Positions 10,752 through 19,508 of a stretch of 57,913 nt of DNA are shown one piece after another (the first letter of the stretch is position 1; every line of letters starts with the position of its first letter). The notes beneath the pieces are model-generated. The model was not told the DNA's origin and made no database searches. It saw nothing but the letters and a program-made list of their open reading frames with translations. Source of the stretch: Herpomyces periplanetae. Its lineage: Eukaryota > Ascomycota > Laboulbeniomycetes > Herpomycetales > Herpomycetaceae. The DNA lies in NCBI GenBank assembly GCA_009733715.1, contig WMKJ01000085.1:1-57913 (forward strand). Direction: 5' to 3'. Position numbers and translations under genes: made by a program.

Positions 10752-11439
10752 ATGGTGAAAAAGCGCGGATCAAAGTGAGTAATAGTGTGTGTATACATAC
10801 ACATATATATGTATACATGGACAATGATTTAGGCTTGTTAATGGGGGGTTTTGCCCTTTATATGCTAACTTGGTACGATGTGGTTCAGTGGACGGAATAA
10901 AAAGGGACGCGGACACGTAAAACCTATACGTTGTTCTAATTGTTCAAGATGTACTCCCAAAGATAAGGCTATTAAAAGATTTACTATTCGAAATATGGTT
11001 GAATCGGCTGCAATACGTAAGTGAGAGAGGGAAAGGTTTTGTCTTACCCATTACTTATCCTGTCAATATCCTGAACAATTGTACCCGTAGGTAGGTACCA
11101 TTAGTATGTTAACGTAAATGTTTAGGAGATATATCGGATGCATCTGTTTTTACAGAGTACGCGGTACCTAAAATGTATCTTAAATTACAATACTGTGTAT
11201 CATGTGCTATTCACGGCAAGATTGTTCGGTAAGTTAACATTACATTGGCCAAATTGGATACAATAAATGGGAAAAATGTACGCTAATCAAACTTTTTTTC
11301 TTATCTGCCATAAAATAGAGTTCGGTCCCGGGAAGGTCGCCGTAATCGAGCACCACCACCGCGTATTCGATATAATCGTGATGGAAAAAAAATTACGCCA
11401 CAACAAGCTGCTAAAGCAGCCGGAAAAGAAATTATTTAA
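10752..11439 (+). CDS. RPS26: 40S ribosomal protein S26 (eS26)
   Basis: eS26 sits at the mRNA exit channel of the small ribosomal subunit. Four exons (10752-10774, 10889-11016, 11126-11228, 11319-11439) encode 124 aa. Introns are GTGAGT...CAG, GTAAGT...TAG and GTAAGT...TAG. The protein begins [19 protein letters not shown] and continues with [20 protein letters not shown], the zinc-binding CxxC pairs (CSNC near the N-terminus, CVSC in the third exon), [17 protein letters not shown] and a short Gln/Ala/Lys tail ending KAAGKEII. Length and all family landmarks match. The first exon is only 23 nt, so the first intron falls right after codon 7, which is typical of fungal ribosomal protein genes. 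Confidence 0.96.
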
Positions 11440-11744
11440 TGTGATTCTACATTAATTTACTTAAACGGTTATAACCAACCATTTATTATATTGGAGAATT
11501 TGTTCACCCATACTATACCAAGATACATGTTAAATCAACTTTAACGCAATTCTAATTGTTGCTCGTCCCAAAATGAACCGCGTAAAACAAAAACGGTAAG
11601 GACTTATGAGGTAAGGGGGATGGACAGGGAGGGAAGCAACGGGGGAGCAAAGGGAAGGATGTAAAAAATGTCCGAGATCGACAGGCAGGAGCGACGGAAA
11701 TGCGTTCTAGAAGTACCCCGCCCCACCTTCCAAAATTGGGGTCT
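11440..11744. other. Convergent spacer RPS26 / RAD4
   Basis: This is 305 bp between convergent stops. Its right half (about 11590-11740) is relatively G-rich. Minus-strand frames here are unsupported. I see no gene. Confidence 0.6.
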
Positions 11745-14105
11745 TCAATCGTATTCCGTGCGAAGTCGCAAGCGGATGACGCCGGCCTTGTAAAATTTCT
11801 TCCATAAAGAGAGTAAGTGAACTTCTCTTTTGACCTTTTGCCGATTTTCAAAAGCTTCTCGATCTTTTAACCATTCACTATATATTACTGATTCATATTC
11901 TTCAGGTATAACTATACCGTGAAGTATAGGTATTGCAGCTTGACCGCTAAATTCAAATCCTATACACGCTTCCGCAAAATCTATTCCAAGTCGTTTACAC
12001 ACTTTTATCATTCCATTTCCCCACGTTATATGTTTGGCACCTTGAGGTATCATACTTTTAACATAAATATCAATATTTCCGTATTCATTGCGAGGAATTT
12101 TACCATCTTTAATGGGTTCAGGTATTATCCATTCAGTTTGATCAATATAATAAAGCCCTTGACGTGGTATACTTCCCGTATCCAATCGTGCTTCTTCCAA
12201 TAAACGTTTGCGTTTCGTCGTTACTACCCGCGGTATCACCATCTTTACAGCTATTTCGCCATCTTTGATCCTTCGACCTTCTTTATGCCAGGATTCTACC
12301 GATTTGCATATTACTACATCACTTCTTAGGTACACGGCATTTCCTTGGTTCTCTTGTTCATCGGTTGGTGATTTTGTCATGTTAGCTTTGTCCGATCTAT
12401 TGCGGGTAAAATATCGTACAGGCTTAACACCCGGTCGAATAGCTTCATCTCGTTTCAATTGTTTAAATAGTACAAACTTTTTAGACTTTTTAAAATCTTC
12501 CAGAGTCTTTTCTCCACCGTTAAATCTATCCGTTAATTCATTGCCTTCTTCCTCTTTACTTCCACCGTCTATTTCGAATTTTATTGGTAATATTTCCTCA
12601 ATTTCAGGTAATCTCTTCTCCCCTTTGTTCAGTTTGGATGTTAATGTTTCAAGTGTTTCTATCAATCTATTAATCCATTTACAACTTAGATTCCACGCCA
12701 ATTCACCATTTTGGTCCTTACTTTTTCCCCTTAATCCACACTTTTCAGGTTCACCACTCCATCGAAACCCTCGTGTTCGACCGGGCAATTTACAATCTAC
12801 TTGATACTTTGCCGTTAAATCATATCCTGAACCGTCATCTTCCCATCCAATTATATACGCTGTAATCATTTGATTAAGATTAGCAACTGAAATCTTAGCG
12901 CTAAACTTATCAACGAATGATCTTTCAAAATTTGCTTTGTCAACGTATACATCAGGGTGTGTACGAATACTCCACAAGACCTTCTCCCCTGGATCGTAAA
13001 CTTCACACCAGTAAATTGGGACGGATAAATCATCGTCAATTGTACGCTTATCCTCTGACTGGTTTATCATGCTGTCTTTTCGCTGTTCGACTCGACTCCA
13101 CGAAAACCCTAAAACTTGTAAATTACAAATTAATCGTGCACGTAGGCCTAAACTTCGTAGTAAACCAACGAATAATTGGGCAGCTGTATCACGACTCCCA
13201 TTTAACTGCATAGCACGGGCTATAAGTCCGGGCAAACCCTTGATTTGTTCACCAAATTCCACGTTATATTCACATAACCAGCTCCGGGGTATTGTACCAT
13301 GAAAAGACATCACAGGTTGACTGTTATCAGACGATTTAAAGTAAGGAGATTTAATTTTGGATGACGATAAAGGGTTGAAACCTCGTACACCGGATGACGT
13401 TAAAAGCCAATTTCGGTATTTATTAATATTTTGTTCACATCGTGCAGACGTCGAAAAGTAGCCACGTTTACGCAAACCAGGTTGGGTAATTGTGAAATGA
13501 TCATGCCAAAATTGGGCAAGTTGCTCAAGTCGTTGTTTAAAGGATAAATTTTTACAAGGATGTTGTACGGATTGGTTGTTTAATGTTTCACTAGCTCGAT
13601 ATTTGTTTAGCCGGGCTGATTTGCGAATGCGATCTTGACACGTTACAACATTGGTTTTTTGTTCATTATACATGATACAAGAATCAATACTGTTGAAGGA
13701 TGATGTTAAATTTATAATATGGGGGTTAATTCCCGTCCATGATAAAAGTATAGCACGCAGTAAAGGATCCTGAAGGTGATTATTACGATACCAGGAATGA
13801 AATAGTAAGGTTTGAACGTGTATAATGTGTGTTAAACAACGCTGATATCGTACGGCCTGACTTTTTGAGGGTTGATTACCAAAGTTATTAGATTTACTTA
13901 AACTGGACGAATTTAATGGATTAGCCAAAGTTAACACAAGAGGTTCATTGATATTTTGGATAGTATTATCAATGGAGAAAGAATTATAGTAAGGATTCAA
14001 TGGATGATGTACTGAAGTATCACAGCTTAATACACTTTCCCAATCACACTCAGTATCACTTTGCAGAGGAGAATCACGGGAATGAGGGGAAGTAGAATTT
14101 TTCAT
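11745..14105 (-). CDS. RAD4: Rad4/XPC DNA damage recognition factor
   Basis: Rad4/XPC finds helix-distorting lesions and starts global-genome nucleotide excision repair, with Rad23 as partner. The single exon encodes 786 aa from the ATG at 14103-14105. The same frame stays open further upstream, but that extension is Phe-rich and crosses the putative promoter, so the internal ATG is preferred. The transglutaminase-like fold is marked by SRDTAAQLFVGLLRSLGLRA near residue 305 and the following LVG/FSW strand. BHD1 (FKKSKKFVLFKQLKRDEAI, about residues 535-560), BHD2 (SDVVICKSVESWHKEGR) and BHD3 (the region from NIDIYVKSMIPQGAKHI to the end) follow in order. The C-terminus SLWKKFYKAGVIRLRLR matches the family end. 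It lies 263 bp downstream of CAF1 on the same strand. Confidence 0.92.
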   Translation of the reverse strand: MKNSTSPHSRDSPLQSDTECDWESVLSCDTSVHHPLNPYYNSFSIDNTIQNINEPLVLTLANPLNSSSLSKSNNFGNQPSKSQAVRYQRCLTHIIHVQTLLFHSWYRNNHLQDPLLRAILLSWTGINPHIINLTSSFNSIDSCIMYNEQKTNVVTCQDRIRKSARLNKYRASETLNNQSVQHPCKNLSFKQRLEQLAQFWHDHFTITQPGLRKRGYFSTSARCEQNINKYRNWLLTSSGVRGFNPLSSSKIKSPYFKSSDNSQPVMSFHGTIPRSWLCEYNVEFGEQIKGLPGLIARAMQLNGSRDTAAQLFVGLLRSLGLRARLICNLQVLGFSWSRVEQRKDSMINQSEDKRTIDDDLSVPIYWCEVYDPGEKVLWSIRTHPDVYVDKANFERSFVDKFSAKISVANLNQMITAYIIGWEDDGSGYDLTAKYQVDCKLPGRTRGFRWSGEPEKCGLRGKSKDQNGELAWNLSCKWINRLIETLETLTSKLNKGEKRLPEIEEILPIKFEIDGGSKEEEGNELTDRFNGGEKTLEDFKKSKKFVLFKQLKRDEAIRPGVKPVRYFTRNRSDKANMTKSPTDEQENQGNAVYLRSDVVICKSVESWHKEGRRIKDGEIAVKMVIPRVVTTKRKRLLEEARLDTGSIPRQGLYYIDQTEWIIPEPIKDGKIPRNEYGNIDIYVKSMIPQGAKHITWGNGMIKVCKRLGIDFAEACIGFEFSGQAAIPILHGIVIPEEYESVIYSEWLKDREAFENRQKVKREVHLLSLWKKFYKAGVIRLRLRTEYD

Positions 14106-14199
14106 GATAGAAGGGAAAAAAAAGTGTAAAGAAGAATTGAAAATGAAGGAAACGCGCGAAAAAAACGCGAAAAACAAAAATTTTGGGCGAAATCTAAAG

Positions 14200-14251
14200 C
14201 ACGTGACATGTTGAGGATGTCGAGTCACGTGGACAGGTTGGCGGTCACGTG
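14200..14251. promoter_or_regulatory. Three CACGTG boxes upstream of RAD4
   Basis: CACGTG occurs at 14200-14205, 14226-14231 and 14246-14251, two of them as GTCACGTGG. They lie 95-146 bp upstream of the RAD4 start, inside the 263-bp CAF1-RAD4 spacer. This core is bound by bHLH factors (Cbf1, Tye7, USF type). The spacing of 26 and 20 bp puts the sites roughly two helical turns apart. Confidence 0.6.
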
Positions 14252-14368
14252 GTGGGAATGGCGAAAATTTTCCTTTTTTGGGAATTTTATCAACAGAATT
14301 TTCATGATTGTCGACTGATAGACAAGAGGAATTCAAAACGAAGGTTATGAGTATACGGAAGTAAACAT

Positions 14369-17300
14369 TCATTTTCCATTACCAACACCAAGAAAATTGA
14401 CAAAGGCTGCTGTTGCAACCCCAGTCGATGATACAGATGATGTAGAAGTTGATAATGGATGATGAGTATGATCATGAGTCTGAGTTTGAGCATGGGGATG
14501 AGGATGACCATGTGCATGTGTATGAGCATGTGCATGTGCATGGGCATGCACATGTGTATTCCCATTTGCATGGGAATGAGGATGAGAATGAGCGTGAGGA
14601 TGAGCATGAGCATGAGGATGTTGATGAGGATGGGCATGTGGATGACCATGTGAAGTTGAATACGATACCTGACCAGGTGTCTGTTGAGATAATATCGTAC
14701 CATTAAATATACCAGCCGGATTTGTCGGATGAGCAAGTGGTGGAGGTTGTGGATGATGATGGTGATGATGCGGTGGTGGAGGTGGAGGAGGTGGTGGTGG
14801 AGGTTGTGGATGATGATGATGTGTATGATGATGTCTCTGATGTTGAACTGTTGCAGCAGAAGATATCATACTTAAGCCTAATGAAGTCGTTGACCTCGTA
14901 ACCCCATTTCCTATACTATTACTGATATTATTCAGTAAATTGGTTCTATTTAACGTAGTTCCAGTTATGGCAATTTCATTTGCTGATGTTGAAATAGTCG
15001 ATGTAGAAGAGGGTGGACCAGTTATACCATTTCCCGACAATGGAACTTGAGATGATTCTGTTGTATAAGAATCATGATAATTGCCAATACCAGACAAATT
15101 TGTATTAATAAAACCTGATACGGAATTTAAATTGACAGCAGAGTATAAGTCGGATGGAAGATTAATACAATTGGAAGGATTTCCACCCGCAACCACCGCA
15201 GCAGCAATGGCCATTGACGTTGATGTTGAGCATGATGATGATGATGATGGAGAGCAAGATAAATGATTTGATTGATTAGTTTGATCAGTTAAACCACAAC
15301 CGTTTATACTCCATATTTGACCGTTTATGTTATCTGGAATCTTTTCCTGGAACAACTTACTTTTAATTTGCCAAAACACTAAACCCGTTAACCATGCATC
15401 AGATGCAGCAGTATGAAGATTTCCGGTTCTCGGGCAGCCTAACTCGTCGGCAAGATCTTGAAGGGAACTTTTATGGTTTAAACGGGATAAAATTGCGGCA
15501 GCTTCGGTATTTAATGCATTAGCACCATTATCGAGTAAACACTTTTGGGCATGACGTAAGAGGAACTTAATATCCAGAATATCAGGAAAATAAATGCGAA
15601 CTAGAGAACGATACTCCTCTTCATCATCGGGTAATTGAGAGCTCCACATTAACTTGGTTAGGTAGGCGAAGTCGTAACCTGGATGAAAAGAAATCCAGTG
15701 AATATCTTCACACATAACTAAACCGGATGTAGTTAGTAAAGAACCAAATTCATCAGGATGTATTCCCATTTCAGCATGTTTTTTAAAATCCACTCCTGAA
15801 CGTTTTAGCATTAAAATTGAATCTTCGTTGAACATATCGTCATCAATGGAGAAATGGAAATTAAATGTCCAAGCGCAAGGTATAACATCGTAAGATAAGG
15901 GCGCACAACCATTTCCACTATTAGGTATGGGAGAATTTTTTAAATCTGTTAGGGGACCATAGGGAGTTTTACCTTCAGAATTGAATAATGTTACGCCTAA
16001 CTGGATTATTTTGAGCATATCAACGTTGCAGCGGAGTGTATGATAATCTTGACAAGATTTATTGCTGAAGCTACCAATTGGTTGAGCAACAACACCCGGG
16101 AATTCAGTGTCCATGCTAAGGTAAGGATAACGACCTACGAGGGAGCTGAGAATTTCCATTTCTTGAAGTAAGTTATTGCGCCAGACTTCTCGGATACGAC
16201 CACGAGCATGTTTGGAAATTAAATTTCCGTTAATTGATGAATTGTTGTTGGTAGAAGAGCAGGGTAGATTAACCATTGAAGAAAAAGGATGGGATCTTGA
16301 ACGAGAGGAGACATCATTTGAAAGTATAGAGGTAGAACCAGGTATAGAATTAGGACTAGGATTAATTGATGAATTTGTATGAGAGGAAGAAATGGAAGTA
16401 GAATTAGAGTTTAAGATAGAACCAATTCCACTTGAAGCATTTGATAGTGTAGAAGTAGGAATACTTGAACAGGTAGAAGAGGTAGCGGTGATAGAGCCTG
16501 GGTTGGAGCTAGAGCCAGAAACAGAATTAGATCCAATTGAAGTAACTGTACCAGCACCTGTACCAGTAGAGGGAGAAGCCGTAACAGAACCAGTACCAAT
16601 ACTATTAACATTGGCCAAATTTACATTTGCGCAAACAGAATTTATTGCCGTGGCAACCGATGAACCTCGAATGCCAAGAGCCGTTGATGACGTAGTTAAG
16701 TTCACATGACCGGCAGGGGAATGTCGGGAGTGAGCCGGAAGTGAAAGTTTTCCCGAACCCGAGGGATTTGACGAGGGAAGTGCCTGTGACGCATGGACAG
16801 CGGGCGGCGCCTGTCCGTTTTGTCCGGTCAGGGTAAACACGTGAGACTGTATCTGTGGCGCAGTACTTGAGTTTGTGGCGGTTCCTGTGGCGGTAGTCGA
16901 AGTTGTGGCGGTTGCGTTACCGGCGACGGCGACGGCGACAACGTTTCCTGTTGAAGTTTGCGACAAAGATTGTTGAACTTGTCCACTCGTTACTTGAACC
17001 TTCATAACTGAGTTGTTTGTCTGCCCATGATGTCCGTGATTATGAAGATGTCCTAAATGATGAATTCCTCCTGTGGTCGAATGTCCATAAGAAACTTCAT
17101 ACGGATAATTCCGTTGTCCAATGCCTGTTGACGCTGTATAAATTCATCAAATATTAACATTAATCAGAAAATTACTCTGGTTTAAACAAAAACTAAAAAT
17201 TCAAATACGCTTAATTACCCGTTGATGGTACGTAAACATGTGACCCGTTAACTTGAACGTACGGTGCAACATTTATCGCCTGACCTGTACCGGGTAGATG

Positions 17301-17389
17301 GCCATTTGAATGATGAGATAAATGTGCGGTCTGATTTTGCGTTACGCCCATTTGTTGCTGTTGTTGTTGTTGTTGCTGTTGCTGTTGCT

Positions 17390-17423
<34 letters not shown>

Positions 17424-17510
17424 TTGTGTCTGGGTTTGCTGCTGTTGACTAACGTGAAAAAAGTGCGACGGGACATTTTGCGCCGCGAACCTACCCGTAG
17501 GGTGCGGCAT
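14369..17510 (-). CDS. POP2: Caf1/Pop2 deadenylase of CCR4-NOT with giant low-complexity extensions
   Basis: Caf1 is a DEDD-family 3'-5' exonuclease that shortens mRNA poly(A) tails within CCR4-NOT. Two exons (17219-17510, 14369-17133) give 1018 aa. The catalytic domain spans about residues 410-705. It starts at REVWRNNLLQEME, then YPYLSMDTEFPGVVA (catalytic D and E), WISFHPGYDFAYLTK (D) and LHTAASDAWLTG (H and D), so all catalytic residues are present. Typical orthologues are roughly 270-450 aa; this one is more than twice that. The N-terminus carries a polyGln tract (about 17342-17440), then long Ser/Thr/Asn/Ala runs. The C-terminus carries a Pro/His block (14740-14840) and a tail with His at nearly every second residue (14475-14660). 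The extensions are in frame and probably disordered. Confidence 0.93.
14475..14840. repeat. Coding His-rich hexamer array and Pro/His tract in CAF1
   Basis: On the coding (minus) strand the units are CAT/CAC alternating with GCN, CCN, GGN or ACN codons. They give HAHAHPH-type repeats (14475-14660), preceded by runs of CCA/CCT and CAT codons (14740-14840). The plus strand shows it as gcatgn/gaggat hexamers. It resembles the non-coding hexamer array at 2320-2420. Confidence 0.85.
17342..17440. repeat. PolyGln-encoding trinucleotide repeat in CAF1 exon 1
   Basis: About 30 consecutive CAG/CAA codons on the minus strand are flanked by a short QTQTQQQQ run. CAG and CAA are intermixed in the 3' part and more uniform toward the 5' part, so it is a partly interrupted microsatellite. 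Confidence 0.9.
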
Positions 17511-17523
17511 CGCGATATCCCTT

Positions 17524-17561
17524 GTATACTATGTATAGTATACTATGTATAGTATACTATG
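17524..17561. repeat. Palindromic tandem repeat upstream of CAF1
   Basis: The unit tatactatgtatag repeats about two and a half times. Each tatagtata/tatactata core is close to self-complementary, so the stretch could fold into a cruciform or an RNA hairpin. It ends about 13 bp from the CAF1 ATG and probably lies in its promoter or 5' leader. Confidence 0.75.
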
Positions 17562-17628
17562 ACACTCTTTTTTAAACTTCAAACAATAATCCCGTTCTGT
17601 AATTCCTAGGCCTACACTTAAGACTATG

Positions 17629-17677
17629 TATGTGTGCGTGTATGCGTGTGCGTGTGCGTGTGCGTGTGCGTGTGCGT
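17629..17677. repeat. (TGTGCG)n microsatellite
   Basis: Alternating TG and CG hexamers, same type as 2713-2795 and related to the CACG run at 31201. Intergenic. Confidence 0.85.
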
Positions 17678-18132
17678 TAACGCGATCGCAATCTTGTAAA
17701 TTTCTCCACCACCACCACCACCACTACGTCCTCGTATATCTCAATCCAATCCGTCTTCCAAAATCCAACTAGTTCACGGTTCAATATCACCTTGTTAACT
17801 TTGCCTTTGTTGTACGTTAACTTTTAAAAAAATTACTCAACGCGCGCAAGCACGCTACAACCCAATAAAAATGATCCTCGTAACCTTTGCTCAACTCTTC
17901 TTCAACGAAAGTAATCGCACGTTTGTTCCTTCAAAAGGATACGTACGTATAAGACTTGTATAAAAATATATATTTCTGCCTCGCCAACCCTCTAAAATGA
18001 ATGCTGCTTCATATACGTCAACGAAAGAATCTCACTATCACGTCCACCTTGACTATCTCACTGGCATTCCCCCACTTTCACTCTGATGCTCGCATGAACA
18101 CTCACTTTCTCATTCATTTATATACATACGTA

Positions 18133-18177
18133 CATATATATATATATTTAATATATATATATATAAATATATATATT
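18133..18177. repeat. AT-alternating tract
   Basis: A nearly pure (TA)n run broken by two or three A/T homopolymer steps. Intergenic, and likely easy to melt. Confidence 0.85.
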
Positions 18178-18821
18178 TCGATAACAATCTCCCTCCTACA
18201 CGTCTTTTTCACTGACTTTTCCCATTTAACCGTTCCGCCGCTCTATATCACGTGACACCAAGCCTCGCTAACTCGTGCTTGTCCCGTGACCGCTTACTCA
18301 CTTGGCTCCACGTACGTCCACTGCTTAGGTAATTGCTTTGGGTTGCATGTGGCAAGAGAGGAAGAATAGTTTTATTTTACTTGGAAAATATATTCAATGA
18401 TTGTTGGGTACAATTTTTTATAAAAGAGAAATTCCCCCATCTATATATATATACGGGAGGTTTTTTTTTTAATATTTCATGAGGCTTATTTGTTTAGGAA
18501 AATATTTCTCAATATATAATTGAACCTCCCTCCCCCCTCCTAATACACTCTACCAATTTCATCCTCTTGTATAAATCTTCCCCCAATCACCCCATTCGGT
18601 ATACCGACTCATCCCGAACCCGAATTGTCGTTCTTCAACGCCAAGCTATACGAGCCGAACGGCATACCGATTGCTATTTTCTGTATAAATCTCGGAATTA
18701 CCTTTTTTCATGCGCAAAATCCCCAAAATTTCCAAATCTTGCTCCCGGATTTCTTAATTCGTGCTCCCCCTCTTTAACTCTCAATTCTTCCTCATATATT
18801 CACTTCTCATCTTATAAAATT

Positions 18822-19184
18822 ATGGCTTCCTCTCTCTTTATCCGACGTTTCTCTTGCCCTCCTAATCCAAGCCCCTCCAAACCAAACACATCTACTCTAT
18901 CTGGTTTTTCCATGGAAAAACTCGCTGCCTCACGAGGTTCTCCTCTTACGGATCCTTGGAGGGAAAAGTAAGTCCTAATCCCCCCCCCCAGACACCTTCA
19001 TTCCTTTCACTGATAATCTCTTTACGCTTTTTGTAGCGAAGCATGGCGTTCTCAAGGTCATTTCACCCGTCGAAATAGATTTCGAAATGCTCTTCCCGGT
19101 CTAGGCATCGCTACAACTGCTTTTATAGCTTATCTCGCCTACGAACAACTAACTTTACACTTATCAACCAAATCTTCCAAATAA
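18822..19184 (+). CDS. NDUFB3: NADH:ubiquinone oxidoreductase B12 subunit (NDUFB3 family)
   Basis: This is an accessory subunit of the membrane arm of mitochondrial complex I. Two exons (18822-18967, 19037-19184), with a GTAAGT...TAG intron, encode 97 aa. The core reads DPWRENEAWRSQGHFTRRN, spanning the splice junction, followed by RFRNALPGLGIATTAFIAYL. This matches the family's DPWARNEAWR...NRFK..FPGLGIAT pattern and its single transmembrane helix. The N-terminal 35 residues are Ser/Pro-rich with an Arg pair and could act in mitochondrial targeting; a start at the internal Met (MEKLAASRG) is also possible. Its presence shows the organism keeps respiratory complex I. It converges on CLA4. Confidence 0.9.
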
Positions 19185-19508
19185 TTATTTCCCTTATATT
19201 CAACCTTGTGCTTGCGCGCATGCGCCCACCCTTCCTTAATATTCACTCACCATCTCCCTTCCTACCATCTCTCTTATAAAATACAAACTTTCGATCGTCA
19301 TGATATATGTTTTACTCATATTTAAGTAATATCACCACCCCACTTATCAATCATCATGATCATCATTAAATTCAAAACTGTCGTGTCAAAACCATCAAAA
19401 GGCTAAAAACTATCATAAACACCTAAAATGCCTTCTTCCGTCAGCATTACCTCGCTCCAGCCAGTCTTACCGCGCCGCGAATCTGGCTTATTTTCATATC
19501 GTCAAGTA
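19185..19508. other. Convergent spacer NDUFB3 / CLA4
   Basis: A 324-bp AT-rich spacer between two stop codons, with several short inverted pieces (for example atcatgatcat near 19350). It is probably 3' UTR sequence for both genes. No gene is seen. Confidence 0.6.

Larger units (their letters stand above)
17511..18821. other. Divergent spacer CAF1 / NDUFB3
   Basis: About 1.3 kb between divergent starts. It contains the TATACTATG palindromic tandem repeat (17524-17561), a TGTGCG run (about 17630-17677), a CCA run (about 17706-17725), an AT-alternating tract (18133-18177), a CACGTG at 18249, and mixed AT-rich DNA. The part just upstream of NDUFB3 is C/T-rich. No gene is supported. Confidence 0.55.

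Noticed and set aside
14372-14736. Frames opposite or beside the CAF1 His tail (Met/Ile-, Asp/Glu/Val/His- and Leu-rich)
   Set aside because: Shadows of the hexamer repeat in other frames; the CAF1 frame has an intact catalytic domain in continuity.
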